A DNA stretch of 37,739 bases from NCBI GenBank assembly GCA_021839245.1, contig JAKCBQ010000013.1, positions 1-37,739 on the forward strand, read 5' to 3'. The notes under the pieces are model-generated. The model was not told the origin of the DNA. It saw only the letters and a list, made by a program, of their open reading frames with translations, and searched no databases. The translations under genes and the position numbers were made by a program. Numbering within the stretch: the stretch's first letter is position 1; each line of letters starts with the position of its first letter. Of this stretch, positions 26,558-35,217 are shown piece by piece. The DNA is from Pseudomonadota bacterium. Its GTDB lineage: Bacteria; Pseudomonadota; Gammaproteobacteria; JAKAQQ01.

Positions 26558-27472
26558 TCACGGCGAATCCTCACCCCAAAGTTTGAAATGTTTCCATTCT
26601 TGCGGGAAACCCATGGCTTCGCAAAGGTCCTCTCGCGAGGCGATCAGCCGACGCATCCGGCCTTCCCATGGCGAGCCGGGGCTGACGATGCGCATCAGCC
26701 AGACCAGCATGGTCAAGGTGTTGTACAGGCGTTTTGCGTGCGCGGGGTCGCGTTGAAGCTGCTCCGCGAGCTCGTGCGGTTTCTTCGGCAACGCAAACGA
26801 CGCCACGGGGAGCGGCCTGTTCCACAGCCGACCGTGATGCGCACAAACATTGCGGATGTAGGCGATGCGCTCGACGAAAGAGCAAAAGGGCTTTTCGCGG
26901 AGCTTGTAGGCATCGGCGATGGCCTGACGATCGTGCTGATGCTTGAGGGAGCGCAGCCACTTGGACAGGTTACCCAGTGACAGCACCTCGCACAAGACCC
27001 AGATCGGTGGTTCTTTGTCGTGCTCGAGGTAATGTTTCAGAAAGATCTCTTTCCGGTTGTTGTAGAGCGCTTCGATTCCACTCAAGAGTTTCTGGTGGCA
27101 GGTATTGAACAGGGCCGAGTTGCGATGCGCGATCGGCCCGTACCGGGTCCCCAGGACATAAGCCCAGTGGGTACGGAGGGAAATTTCGAAGGGCTCAATC
27201 GCGTCGATGATCGTTAACCGCAGGCGCCGGTCGAATTCGTAGAGCTCGATGACGGACTCGAACGTCGTGCACGGCCGGAATCTATGATCGCCGTGACCGC
27301 CGGGCTCCTCAAAGCTCATCCAGTACCCGCGCAACCGGTAGTAGTTAAGGTGCTCGAGGGCGTGCCGAACCCGATCCTTGTTGTCAAGGACCATGCCGCG
27401 GTTGCGCAGAAGTTCGATCTGTTCCTCGATCGTGAGGGCGGGCTTGTTCGGGGTCTCGCGCTGTGGACTCAT
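26558..27472 (-). CDS. Abi_2 family (AbiD/AbiF-like) abortive-infection protein
   Basis: This 304-residue protein matches the Abi_2 family along its length. It has the N-terminal KPALTIEEQIELLRNRGM, HLNYYRLRGYW and FDRRLRLTIIDAIEPFEISLRTHWAY. The C-terminal FVERIAYIRNVCAHHGRLWNRPL contains an Rx4H (RNVCAH) motif of the HEPN ribonuclease superfamily. Lactococcal AbiD/AbiF members abort phage infection, probably through RNA damage; activity here is inferred. The frame is open to 27544, but a promoter whose start point lies near 27548 makes ATG 27472 the likely start, with AAGGGA before it. Base composition is lower in GC than in the flanks, pointing to recent acquisition. No other defence gene is next to it, but hipBA and Fic lie in the same scarred region. 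Confidence 0.88.
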   Translation of the reverse strand: MSPQRETPNKPALTIEEQIELLRNRGMVLDNKDRVRHALEHLNYYRLRGYWMSFEEPGGHGDHRFRPCTTFESVIELYEFDRRLRLTIIDAIEPFEISLRTHWAYVLGTRYGPIAHRNSALFNTCHQKLLSGIEALYNNRKEIFLKHYLEHDKEPPIWVLCEVLSLGNLSKWLRSLKHQHDRQAIADAYKLREKPFCSFVERIAYIRNVCAHHGRLWNRPLPVASFALPKKPHELAEQLQRDPAHAKRLYNTLTMLVWLMRIVSPGSPWEGRMRRLIASREDLCEAMGFPQEWKHFKLWGEDSP

Positions 27473-27554
27473 CCGTGGTTCCCTTAAAGAAAAGCCCGCC
27501 AAAATGCGCTTGCCAGCCGAAACTGGTAGAGGCGAGGCGGGCACAGTTGAGTGG

Positions 27555-27582
27555 ATTATACCAGTTCCGCGAACCTACGCAA
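27555..27582 (-). promoter_or_regulatory. Promoter of the Abi_2 gene
   Basis: On the minus strand TTGCGT (27582-27577), a 16-base spacer and TATAAT (27560-27555) with a TGG extension make a strong sigma70-type promoter. It predicts a leader of about 75 bases. Confidence 0.7.
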
Positions 27583-27843
27583 GTGCACACATGATGAGTC
27601 CACCACCTTTGACGCGACCGTGAGCATCGAGCCCAGGGGGCGGAGGCGCTGTTCCGCCCGCGGCGCGTGAGACGATGCGATCAATGCTCGATTGAGAGGC
27701 GGCGCCAAGCCCGGCTCCCGACGGCGTGAAGGTTGCGCCGGGACATCGGGCTCTCGGTCTTTCATGAAATCGGAACGCGATTTCAGGGGCCGCCTCAAAT
27801 CTCCTCGCGAACGAGAAACTTGGTGCAAGTGTCTCACCGTCCG
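27583..27843. other. Intergenic stretch between Abi gene and BNR protein
   Basis: No gene is recognised. Near its right border CCCTTCCCCT/AGGGGAAGGG (27847-27879) forms a 10-bp stem with a loop of about 13 bases, but it lies inside the last codons of the BNR protein and lacks a T-run. Confidence 0.4.
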
Positions 27844-30800
27844 TCACCCTTCCCCTCCCGCACAGCGGAAGGGGAAGGGTCCGGGCCGCCCGAGGGGGAT
27901 CGGCGCGAGGTGCTGCGCACCGAGGTCATGATTGAACGCCCGGAGCCGGTGACGGAGAGCACCCCAAGCGGCGACCGTGCGGGCATACTCCGTGCAGTCG
28001 TGTACGAGGGTGGCGTGTTGGGCCCGTGTGGGCGGCATGTCGATACCCACCTGATCCATGCTCACGAGGGCGTTGAAGGCGTTGTTGAGATCGTAGAACG
28101 ACTTCCGTGCGTGCGGCTTGGGCTTCGCCATCTTTTTCTTGATGAAGGCGAGGAGCGCGTTCTTCGGCTTGTGCCCTCCGAGGGCGAGGATCCGGGCTTC
28201 GAGGACCTTCGCGCGCGCCGCAAGAAGAGGCGGGAGTCCCTTGAGCCGGGCGGCCAGCGCCCGGGCGAGTGCCTCTCCGGACGTGAAGCCGGCGTAGGTC
28301 TTCTCCATGCCCCGGTAGGCGCGGAGGAAGAAGCGTTCTTGGGCGCGCAGCGCAGCCATCACGTCGCGGCTCTGGCCGACCCGGGGATCGTTGACGACGG
28401 TGACGTGCCGGACGTAGCTCTGCCCGTCGACCGTGAGCCTGAGGGTGTAGACGCCCGGGATGACGAGGGGCCCGTGCGGACCCGGGGTGGTGGTTCCCGC
28501 GACGTTGTTCATCTGGTTCTCGAGGTCGTGATGCACGGCCGGGGGCGGTCCGTAGCGGAGGTTCCAGACGAAGCGGTTGAGGCCGAGGTGCGTCGAAAGC
28601 GCCCGCGAGGCCGGCGAGGCCAACCAGTAGCGCGGGTAGAGCTGCCCCTCGATCGGCGGGGGCGGGATGCTCGTGTAGGTGCGCACGACGTGTCCGTGCC
28701 GGTCCTTGATCACGAGCCGAATCGGGCCCTTGGGCGGACGCCGGAGTTCGTAGTCGACGATCACGCCGAAGGGCGGGTTCGGGGCGTGCGGGACTTCGAC
28801 CGAGAAGGGCTGGTCCCAGTTGGCGTTGACGCGGGCGCGGACGGCGGTCTCGGGCTTGAAGAGATAAGTGCGGGCCCGGAGGATGCGTCGCGGGTGACGG
28901 GCGAGATGCTCGAGGGGGGTGATGTCGTCGAGCACCCAAAAGCCCCGGCCGAAGGTGCTGATCACGAGATCGGCCTCGTGGTCGGAAGTGTGGAGATCGA
29001 GGTCGGTGACGTCGGTCGAGGGGAGATTGAGCGTGAGTGGCTCCCAGTGATTGCCGTGGTCGAAACTCACCTCGACGGTCGTGGCCGTCGCGAGGAAGAG
29101 GAGGCCGGGCTGACGGGGATCGACCCGAAGCGCGTTGACCCAGCTTCCCGTGCGCTGGTTGCGCGGGAGACCGCGGACGATCTCGGTCCAGGTGCGCCCG
29201 CCGTTCGTGGTCCGCCAGACGAGCGGGACGTCGTAGTCCTCGTGCGAGGGGAGGACCGTGCGGAAGCCGTGCTTCACGTAGATGCGCCCGGTGAGGTAGG
29301 CGGTCCCGGCGTGGTCACCGGCCGTGATCGTATGGAAATGCACGTTCGGAGGGAGGCCCCGGAAGTTGGTCACGTTGGCCCAGTGCCGTCCGTCGTCCGT
29401 GGTGCGGTAGACCTGGTTGTTGATGCTCACCGTCCAGATCACGCCCTCGTGGGTGCGCGAGATCGAGAAGTCCCCGATGACCGGACCCTGGGGACCGAAG
29501 GGGTTGGGAACCGCCGGATGACCCTTCTTGGTTTTCGGAGGAGGTGGGAGGGGGCGCCCGCAGGGGACCGGTGGCCGACCCCTGGGCACGGTGAGATCGG
29601 GGCTCGCAGCCCGCCAGGAGAAGCCGAGGTCCGTCGAGACGAGGAGGCACTGGTAGGCGGCGTAGAAGCGATGCGGGTGGAAGACGGTGTCGAATTTCTT
29701 CGGGAGGCTCCTCGTCGAGCGGTAATCCTTGGCCTTGACGCCGAAGTTCGGGCCGACGTTTTGCCACTGCCCGTCTCTCATGAGGATCTTGATCATGCCC
29801 GACCCTCCGCCGCCGGGGCCGTAGCCCACACCGAAGAGGACGTGCGGATCGAGGGGATCGGGGGTGATGTAGCCGAACTCCGAAGACGGCAGGGGACGCC
29901 AGTCGGTGAAATCGACCTGTCCCCAAAGACCGCGGCTTCGGATCATGACCGCGCCCGTGTCCTGCTGGGCCCCGATGATCCAGTAGCGGTACTGGCGGGT
30001 GGTCGACACGTGGTAGATCTGCCCGAAGGGTTCGGTGTACCAGAGACTCCACGCCCACCCGTTGTTGAGGGTGATGCTCGCCCCTTGGTCGGAGGCCACG
30101 ATCATGTGCGCGGGATCGCGGGGATCGATCCACATCGAGTGGTAATCCTCACCGCCCGGGGCCCCCTTGAAGGCGTGGAAGATCTTCCCCCCGTCGGTCG
30201 AACGGTAGAGGGCGGTCGCGACGGTGTAGACGATGTCGGGATTTTGGGGATCGATGAACACCCCGCAGCTGTAGGAGCCCTGGCCGTTGGCGATGCGCTT
30301 GTCGTGGACGGCCATGTGTTGCCAGGTCTTCCCGCCGTTATCGGAGCGGAAGAATCCCGAGCCCTGCTTGATGTTGTTGCCCACGATGTAGAGGAGACGG
30401 CCGTGATGGGCGACGGCCACCGACACCCGACCCGGGAAGGGCGGGATGGCGATGCGCTTCCAGCGGAGGCCGCCGTCGGTCGACTCGAAGAGGAGCGGGG
30501 GCCGAGGTTTCGCGTGGGGCTTGTGGGTGAAGGCGAAGAACGGTCCGCCGTTGCCCTCGGTCACGGCCAGAAGGATGTTCGGGTCGCCGGCGTCGGCCAC
30601 GAGTCCGCGTGTGCCCTTGTAACCCTTGGGGTCGAGGACCCGCGTCCAGGTGTGTCCCCCGTTCGTGGTCCGCCACACGCCACCGCCGTGGTGCCGGGCG
30701 TCGCCGAGAGCGGAGACCAGGACGACGTTGGGGTTGGTGGGATCGACGACGATGTTGTCGATCATCACCGTGTCACGAAGGCCGATGTGGGTCCAGGTCT

Positions 30801-31209
30801 TCCCGCCGTTCGTCGATTTCCACATCCCGTCGCCCTGACTCCCGACGAAGGGATTGATGATCGTGGGATCGCCCGTTCCGACGTAGACGAGTTCGGGGTC
30901 GGAGGGCGCGACGGCCACGGCGCCCACGCTGTCCACCCGGCGGATCCTGTCGAAGACCGGAAACCAGGTGACGCCGGCGCTCGTCGTCTTCCAGACTCCT
31001 CCCTCGGGAAGGCCGACGTAGTACACGTTAGGTTCGCCCGGAACCCCGGTCACGGCGGCGATGCGCCCGCCGTGGAACGGGCCCACGTTGCGCCAATGAA
31101 GGCCGTCGTAGGCCCGCGTCGGAATCACGAGTGCGGCCCGGGACGGGGCGGGAAGGGCGAAGGCCCCGAAGGCAAGCGCGATCAGCGCCCAGGGGAGGAG
31201 TCGCTTCAT
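27844..31209 (-). CDS. Secreted BNR/VPS10-like beta-propeller repeat protein (glycoside hydrolase-like)
   Basis: This 1121-residue protein has a signal peptide (residues 1-25, ending PAPSRA). At least eight BNR (Asp-box) repeats follow: STNGGKTW, TTNGGHTW, STDGGLRW, SDNGGKTW, STDGGKIF, STDLGFSW, TTDDGRHW and TTNGGRTW. The opening LHWRNVGPFHGGRIAAVTGV and GLPEGGVWKTTSAGVTW are typical of large secreted proteins annotated as glycosyl hydrolase or VPS10-domain, with paired propellers and a C-terminal region of about 300 residues (from RPPKGPIRLVIKDRHG). No sialidase catalytic set could be confirmed, so enzymatic activity is unproven. The frame is open to 31302, but the signal peptide and GGAGA fix the ATG at 31209. 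A TGCTAATCT extended -10-like element lies about 110 bases upstream (31326-31318). Confidence 0.88.
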   Translation of the reverse strand: MKRLLPWALIALAFGAFALPAPSRAALVIPTRAYDGLHWRNVGPFHGGRIAAVTGVPGEPNVYYVGLPEGGVWKTTSAGVTWFPVFDRIRRVDSVGAVAVAPSDPELVYVGTGDPTIINPFVGSQGDGMWKSTNGGKTWTHIGLRDTVMIDNIVVDPTNPNVVLVSALGDARHHGGGVWRTTNGGHTWTRVLDPKGYKGTRGLVADAGDPNILLAVTEGNGGPFFAFTHKPHAKPRPPLLFESTDGGLRWKRIAIPPFPGRVSVAVAHHGRLLYIVGNNIKQGSGFFRSDNGGKTWQHMAVHDKRIANGQGSYSCGVFIDPQNPDIVYTVATALYRSTDGGKIFHAFKGAPGGEDYHSMWIDPRDPAHMIVASDQGASITLNNGWAWSLWYTEPFGQIYHVSTTRQYRYWIIGAQQDTGAVMIRSRGLWGQVDFTDWRPLPSSEFGYITPDPLDPHVLFGVGYGPGGGGSGMIKILMRDGQWQNVGPNFGVKAKDYRSTRSLPKKFDTVFHPHRFYAAYQCLLVSTDLGFSWRAASPDLTVPRGRPPVPCGRPLPPPPKTKKGHPAVPNPFGPQGPVIGDFSISRTHEGVIWTVSINNQVYRTTDDGRHWANVTNFRGLPPNVHFHTITAGDHAGTAYLTGRIYVKHGFRTVLPSHEDYDVPLVWRTTNGGRTWTEIVRGLPRNQRTGSWVNALRVDPRQPGLLFLATATTVEVSFDHGNHWEPLTLNLPSTDVTDLDLHTSDHEADLVISTFGRGFWVLDDITPLEHLARHPRRILRARTYLFKPETAVRARVNANWDQPFSVEVPHAPNPPFGVIVDYELRRPPKGPIRLVIKDRHGHVVRTYTSIPPPPIEGQLYPRYWLASPASRALSTHLGLNRFVWNLRYGPPPAVHHDLENQMNNVAGTTTPGPHGPLVIPGVYTLRLTVDGQSYVRHVTVVNDPRVGQSRDVMAALRAQERFFLRAYRGMEKTYAGFTSGEALARALAARLKGLPPLLAARAKVLEARILALGGHKPKNALLAFIKKKMAKPKPHARKSFYDLNNAFNALVSMDQVGIDMPPTRAQHATLVHDCTEYARTVAAWGALRHRLRAFNHDLGAQHLAPIPLGRPGPFPFRCAGGEG

Positions 31210-31428
31210 GGGGTGGGTCTCCGGTAGATCCGTAAGGCGGCCGTCGGCCGTGTTCGATGCCGTCCCGTCTCCCCGGTGCTCGGTTCCCCTCGCGGGAGGC
31301 ACGCGAACACCCGGTGCAGATTAGCACACCCGAGAGGAGGCGGGAGCGGCCCGCGACGGAGATGAGTCTTGGCCCGCCCGTCTCGGGCGCCTTCGGCTCT
31401 CGCCCGCCTCCCGCTCCGGACCCGTTCT

Positions 31429-32964
31429 TCAGGTTCCGGACGGATCGTCGGGATCGATCGTGAAGCCGTGATGTCGGAGTGCGGGGTGGGCGTCGACGAG
31501 GAAGCGGGCGTAGCGGTGCCAGCGGCCGACCGATCCCGTGTGGAGCGGCTGTCGGGCCTGCCAGGCGCTCGCGGTCGTGATCCGGCCTTCGTTCTCGAGG
31601 GCGGCCTTTTCTTTGCCGTTCGGGTGGGGTGCGGGACCGAGGATCTTCTCGGAGGGGCGAAGGGCCGCCAGGGGATCGCGCACGAAGGTTTCGTAGTCGA
31701 GCGGGAGAAGATGCGGGTCCCTTCCGGCGAGGATTGCCTCCTCGGCCCGGGCGGCGAGGAGGAGATGGCGATCGAGATCGGCGAGGTCGTAACTGAAGTC
31801 GAGGGCGGGATGGGCGAAGTTCTGGAAGTAGAGCGAGAGGAGGACGTCGCGGCGGTCGCGCCGGCACCAGAAGACGGGGGCCCGAGGAAAGAGGGTGCGC
31901 AGGAGGGGGAGGAACCAGACGTTGAGGGGGTTCTTGTCGAGGACCCAACGCGGGCGACGTCCGCCGATCCGGGCACGGAGCTCGTGGAGGTAGGCCTCCG
32001 CGAGGCCTTCGCGCTCGGAGGACGGGAGGGTCTCGAGCGCGCGACGAAGATCCCGAGGGCGTCCGTGGGGACCGGTGAGATGTCCCGCAAGACGCCCGAG
32101 GAGGTCGAGCTCGCCGGCGAGCGCCGCATCACCCCGGCGGAGGAGAAGACGGGCGAGAAGCGTCGTCCCCGAGCGGGGGAGGCCCACGACGAAGACGGGT
32201 TCGGGAAGAGGATCCCCGGCCCGCGGGGCATCTGTGGCCGCCGGAGCGGGCAGGGCGCCCTCGTGTCCGCCGGATCCCGGGAGGAACGTCTCGAGCCACT
32301 CTTCGTAGAACGCATGATCGAACGGAGGAAGCGTGCTCTTGCGGAGGGCGTTCGCCGCGTGGAGATTCGCAAAGGCCTCGCCCGTGCGTCCGAGATCGTC
32401 GGCAACCTTGGCGCGCGCGAACGAGATCGCGGAGAGGGTCTCGGGCGAAGAGGGCCCTGCGGTCGCACGGGTGAGGACCTCGAGAGCCTCGTCGCCCTCC
32501 CGTCCCGTCCAGCGCCGCGTCTGGACCCACTGGTAGTAGGCTCCGCCGTGGTGAGGGTCGCGTGCGAAGGCGCGGCGAAAGGCCTCCCGGGCCTCGTCGA
32601 ACCGTCCCGTCTGGAAGAGGAGACGGCCGTGGGCGAAGAGGAGGGCGGGCGCCTCCCCACTCTCCGCCCGCGCCCGCTCGAGGGCTTCGAGGGCGAGATC
32701 GGTCTCGCCCGTCTCGGCCACGAACTCGGCGATCGCGGCGAGTTCCTGAGGTCGCGAGACCGGAGCCCGAACGAGGGGCCGAAGGGCTTCGGCGGCCTTC
32801 CCGCCCTCTCCCTCCTCGCGGAAGAGGAAGGCCAAGGCGAGAGCGGCGTTCCTGTGCGTGGGCTCGCGCGCGAGGGCGTCGAGAAAGAGTGTCCGGGCGA
32901 GATCGTTCCGGCCCTCTTGCCGGGCCTGTGCCCCGCGCGCGAAGAGAGTGTCGGCGTCCGACAC
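31429..32964 (-). CDS. TPR-sulfotransferase A (TPST-like)
   Basis: This 511-residue protein has TPR-like helical repeats over residues 5-210 (GRNDLARTLFLDALAREPTH, GRFDEAREAFRRAFARDPHH). A sulfotransferase domain follows: 5'-phosphosulfate loop VFVVGLPRSGTTLLARLL (motif at 261-268), Gly-Glu at 284-285 where tyrosylprotein sulfotransferases have their catalytic Glu, a DKNPLNVWFLPLLRTLFPRA segment, and the 3'-phosphate motif RRDRRDVLLSLYFQ. It should transfer sulfate from PAPS to an acceptor, possibly a protein. No signal peptide. It starts at GTG 32964, 19 bases after the stop of the previous sulfotransferase, and is last in the operon. Its sequence is diverged from the other three, so it probably has a different acceptor. 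Confidence 0.9.
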   Translation of the reverse strand: MSDADTLFARGAQARQEGRNDLARTLFLDALAREPTHRNAALALAFLFREEGEGGKAAEALRPLVRAPVSRPQELAAIAEFVAETGETDLALEALERARAESGEAPALLFAHGRLLFQTGRFDEAREAFRRAFARDPHHGGAYYQWVQTRRWTGREGDEALEVLTRATAGPSSPETLSAISFARAKVADDLGRTGEAFANLHAANALRKSTLPPFDHAFYEEWLETFLPGSGGHEGALPAPAATDAPRAGDPLPEPVFVVGLPRSGTTLLARLLLRRGDAALAGELDLLGRLAGHLTGPHGRPRDLRRALETLPSSEREGLAEAYLHELRARIGGRRPRWVLDKNPLNVWFLPLLRTLFPRAPVFWCRRDRRDVLLSLYFQNFAHPALDFSYDLADLDRHLLLAARAEEAILAGRDPHLLPLDYETFVRDPLAALRPSEKILGPAPHPNGKEKAALENEGRITTASAWQARQPLHTGSVGRWHRYARFLVDAHPALRHHGFTIDPDDPSGT

Positions 32965-32983
32965 GCGTCGTGTCCGCCCCCTC

Positions 32984-34738
32984 TCAGGAGGCGGGGACCG
33001 CGCTCCGCTCGCCCTCGCCCTCGAGGGCCCGTCGGAGCGGCTCGAGCCAAGGCCGGAACGGTGCCGAGCTCCCGACCCGCTCGGCGCTCAGCGGCCGACG
33101 CACCTGAGCGGCGCTCATCGTCGGGACGGGACGCCGGACCGCCTCGGGGTGGAGACAGGCGGGATCGAAGGGAAGATCAAGGGCGGTGAGGATCGTGCGG
33201 ATCGTCCCCTCGGGATCGGCGACGAGCCTCTCGTAGGGAACGTCGAGGAGTCGGCCGGCGGGCAGGATACCCCGCCAGTGGTCCATGAGCGCGCGATAGG
33301 CTCGCCACGTGCGACCGAGGTCCGTGAGATCGTAGCTGTATTCATGTCCGTGAAAGGAGCGGCGGAAGATCCCCCAGCACTGGTCGAGTGCGTCCTCCTT
33401 GAACGTGTGGAGGAAGACGGCCCGGGGGAAGGCCGCGGCGAGGATGCCCACGTGCTCGAAGTTGGCGAGAGACTTGTCGACGAAGACCGGCCGTTCGGCC
33501 CGGAGCGCCCGGGTGGCTTCGGTGTAGCGGGCGGCGAGGGTCCCGAGCGCCCGGGCGGCCTCCTCGACGTCCTCGGGCGGGAACGTCCCCTGGGCGTACC
33601 AGGAGGCGAGAAGGGCCCGGGCGAGACGGAATCCGTAAGCGAGTTCACCGCCCGCGGCCACCTGGGGATGGGCGGCGAGCATCTGCTCGAGGAGAGTCGA
33701 TCCTCCGCGCGGAAGACCCACGAGGAAGAGCGGGACGAACCCGGAAGAAGAGGAGGCGCTCGAGACGCGGGCCGCGACGGTCTCGAAGAACGTCCGCCCG
33801 AAGCGTTCGCGCAGAAGGGCGAGCCTCTCGAGGTGGCGGGTGACGATTTCGGAGGCGCGTGGCGAGCGCCGGAGTCGCGCTCCTTCGGCGTAGGCGGCGA
33901 AGGCCCGTGCGGGGTCTCGCGCCTCTTCGCAAGCGTGCCCCAAGGCGTAGGCGAGGTCGGCACGGACGGACACGGGGACCCTCTCATTGAGCGTGCGTTG
34001 CCGTTCCTCGAGATCGGCAAGGAAGGGGTCGTCCGTGCCCGAAATCGGTGTGAGTTCGGCAAGGGCCGTGTACCCGGGGTAGGTGGGGTCGCGTTCGAGC
34101 GCCCGGCGGTAGGTCTCGCGGGCGCCCTCGAGGTCGCCCTGGATGAGGGCGATGCGCGCGCGGAGACCCACGGTCTCGGCGTAACGGGAGGTTCGCGGTC
34201 CGAGCCGCGACTCGCACGTCTCAAGCGCCTCGAGGGCTTCGTCGTAGCGTCCGAGATCGGCGAGGGCCTGGGCGAGGAGCCCCCAGTGGACGGGTTGGGA
34301 GGAATCCATGCGAATCGTGCGCCTGAGGACCTCGACGGCGTCCTCGCGGCGTCCTTGCTCGAGAAACACTTCGGCCAGCGCGCGCAGGTGAGAAGGTTCG
34401 TCCGGCGCCTCGGAGGTGGCTTTCCGGAAAGCCTCTTCGGCTTCGAGGATCTCGTCGCGGCGTTGGTGGACGAGCCCCAGCCCGTGATGGGCGAGGGCGC
34501 GGAGCCGGGGGTCGCGGCTATGGAGGTGGACACGCCGGTAAGCGTCGAGGGCTTCGGCGTCCGCCCCGCGTTCGTAGGCGATGAGTCCCGCAAAGTACTC
34601 GGCGGTCGGATGTCCGGGCGAGGTCTCGAGGACTCCGCTGCAGAGACGGGCGGCCTCCTCGAGACGGCCCTCGACGAGGAGAGTGGGGAGGCGCGCGAGG
34701 CGTTCCTCGGGACTGGCGAAAGGAGGAAGCGCGCTCAC
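32984..34738 (-). CDS. TPR-sulfotransferase B (TPST-like)
   Basis: This 584-residue protein has about seven TPR-like repeats over residues 15-290 (GRLEEAARLCSGVLETSPGH, GRYDEALEALETCESRLGPR). The sulfotransferase domain has FLVGLPRGGSTLLEQMLAAH (341-348 core), where Gly and Ser replace the usual Ser and Thr of PRSGTT. A Gly-Glu at 364-365, a DKSLANFEHVGILAAAFPRA segment and a C-terminal MSAAQVRRPLSAERVGSS acceptor-side motif follow. It starts at GTG 34738, overlapping the SseB-gene stop by four bases (GTGA), so translation is coupled. TPRs probably select the acceptor. Acceptor and product are unknown. Confidence 0.9.
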   Translation of the reverse strand: MSALPPFASPEERLARLPTLLVEGRLEEAARLCSGVLETSPGHPTAEYFAGLIAYERGADAEALDAYRRVHLHSRDPRLRALAHHGLGLVHQRRDEILEAEEAFRKATSEAPDEPSHLRALAEVFLEQGRREDAVEVLRRTIRMDSSQPVHWGLLAQALADLGRYDEALEALETCESRLGPRTSRYAETVGLRARIALIQGDLEGARETYRRALERDPTYPGYTALAELTPISGTDDPFLADLEERQRTLNERVPVSVRADLAYALGHACEEARDPARAFAAYAEGARLRRSPRASEIVTRHLERLALLRERFGRTFFETVAARVSSASSSSGFVPLFLVGLPRGGSTLLEQMLAAHPQVAAGGELAYGFRLARALLASWYAQGTFPPEDVEEAARALGTLAARYTEATRALRAERPVFVDKSLANFEHVGILAAAFPRAVFLHTFKEDALDQCWGIFRRSFHGHEYSYDLTDLGRTWRAYRALMDHWRGILPAGRLLDVPYERLVADPEGTIRTILTALDLPFDPACLHPEAVRRPVPTMSAAQVRRPLSAERVGSSAPFRPWLEPLRRALEGEGERSAVPAS

Positions 34739-35202
34739 GGTGTGGCCTGCGGGGCGGGGCCTCCCCGGCTCCGGCGGGCGTCCTCGAGCCGCTCGCGGAG
34801 TATGGCCACGAGCTCGGGGGCAAGACGGAAGTTCGGAGTCTGGTTGGGATTGACGATGATGCCGGCGTTTTCCGGCGTGCAGGCGAGGGCAAAGACGGCG
34901 TCGATCTCCGTCCGGTGGGGTTCGCCTCCGGTCGATTCCTGGAACAGGCGTGCACGCTCCGCGTTCGAGAAGACCGCGAGCATGGGTTGTGCGGTGTTCG
35001 GACCGTCCGAGACGAGGCTCATGCGCGCCTCGTAGAGGTCGTTCGTACCGGGGCGCACCTCACGGTCGGTGAGCACGTGGACGCGGGCGTGGATGAATGC
35101 CTGGAGAAGCGTTCGGCGACTCTCGAAGTCCTCGGCGGGTTGGGCAAGGAGCTCCTCGAAACTCGCGTCAGGAAATGGAGAGGGCGTCTTGGGTGTATCC
35201 AC
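34735..35202 (-). CDS. SseB-domain protein within the sulfotransferase operon
   Basis: This 155-residue soluble protein matches the SseB N-terminal domain: LLQAFIHARVHVLTDREV at about 27-44, QPMLAVFSNAERARLF at about 72-87, then GIIVNPNQTPNFRLAPELVAIL near the end. E. coli SseB was named for enhanced serine sensitivity; the domain's biochemistry is unknown, and no type III secretion gene is present here. It starts at GTG 35202 with GGAGA 6 bases upstream, 15 bases after the stop of sulfotransferase C. It overlaps the start of sulfotransferase B, which makes it an integral operon member and possibly an accessory to sulfation. Its name tells nothing about that role. Confidence 0.85.
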   Translation of the reverse strand: MDTPKTPSPFPDASFEELLAQPAEDFESRRTLLQAFIHARVHVLTDREVRPGTNDLYEARMSLVSDGPNTAQPMLAVFSNAERARLFQESTGGEPHRTEIDAVFALACTPENAGIIVNPNQTPNFRLAPELVAILRERLEDARRSRGGPAPQATP

Positions 35203-35217
35203 GGGAATCTCCGATGG

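Noticed and set aside
34735..35202. SseB gene as evidence of type III secretion
   Set aside because: The sequence matches the SseB enhanced-serine-sensitivity domain; no secretion apparatus or effector genes are present.
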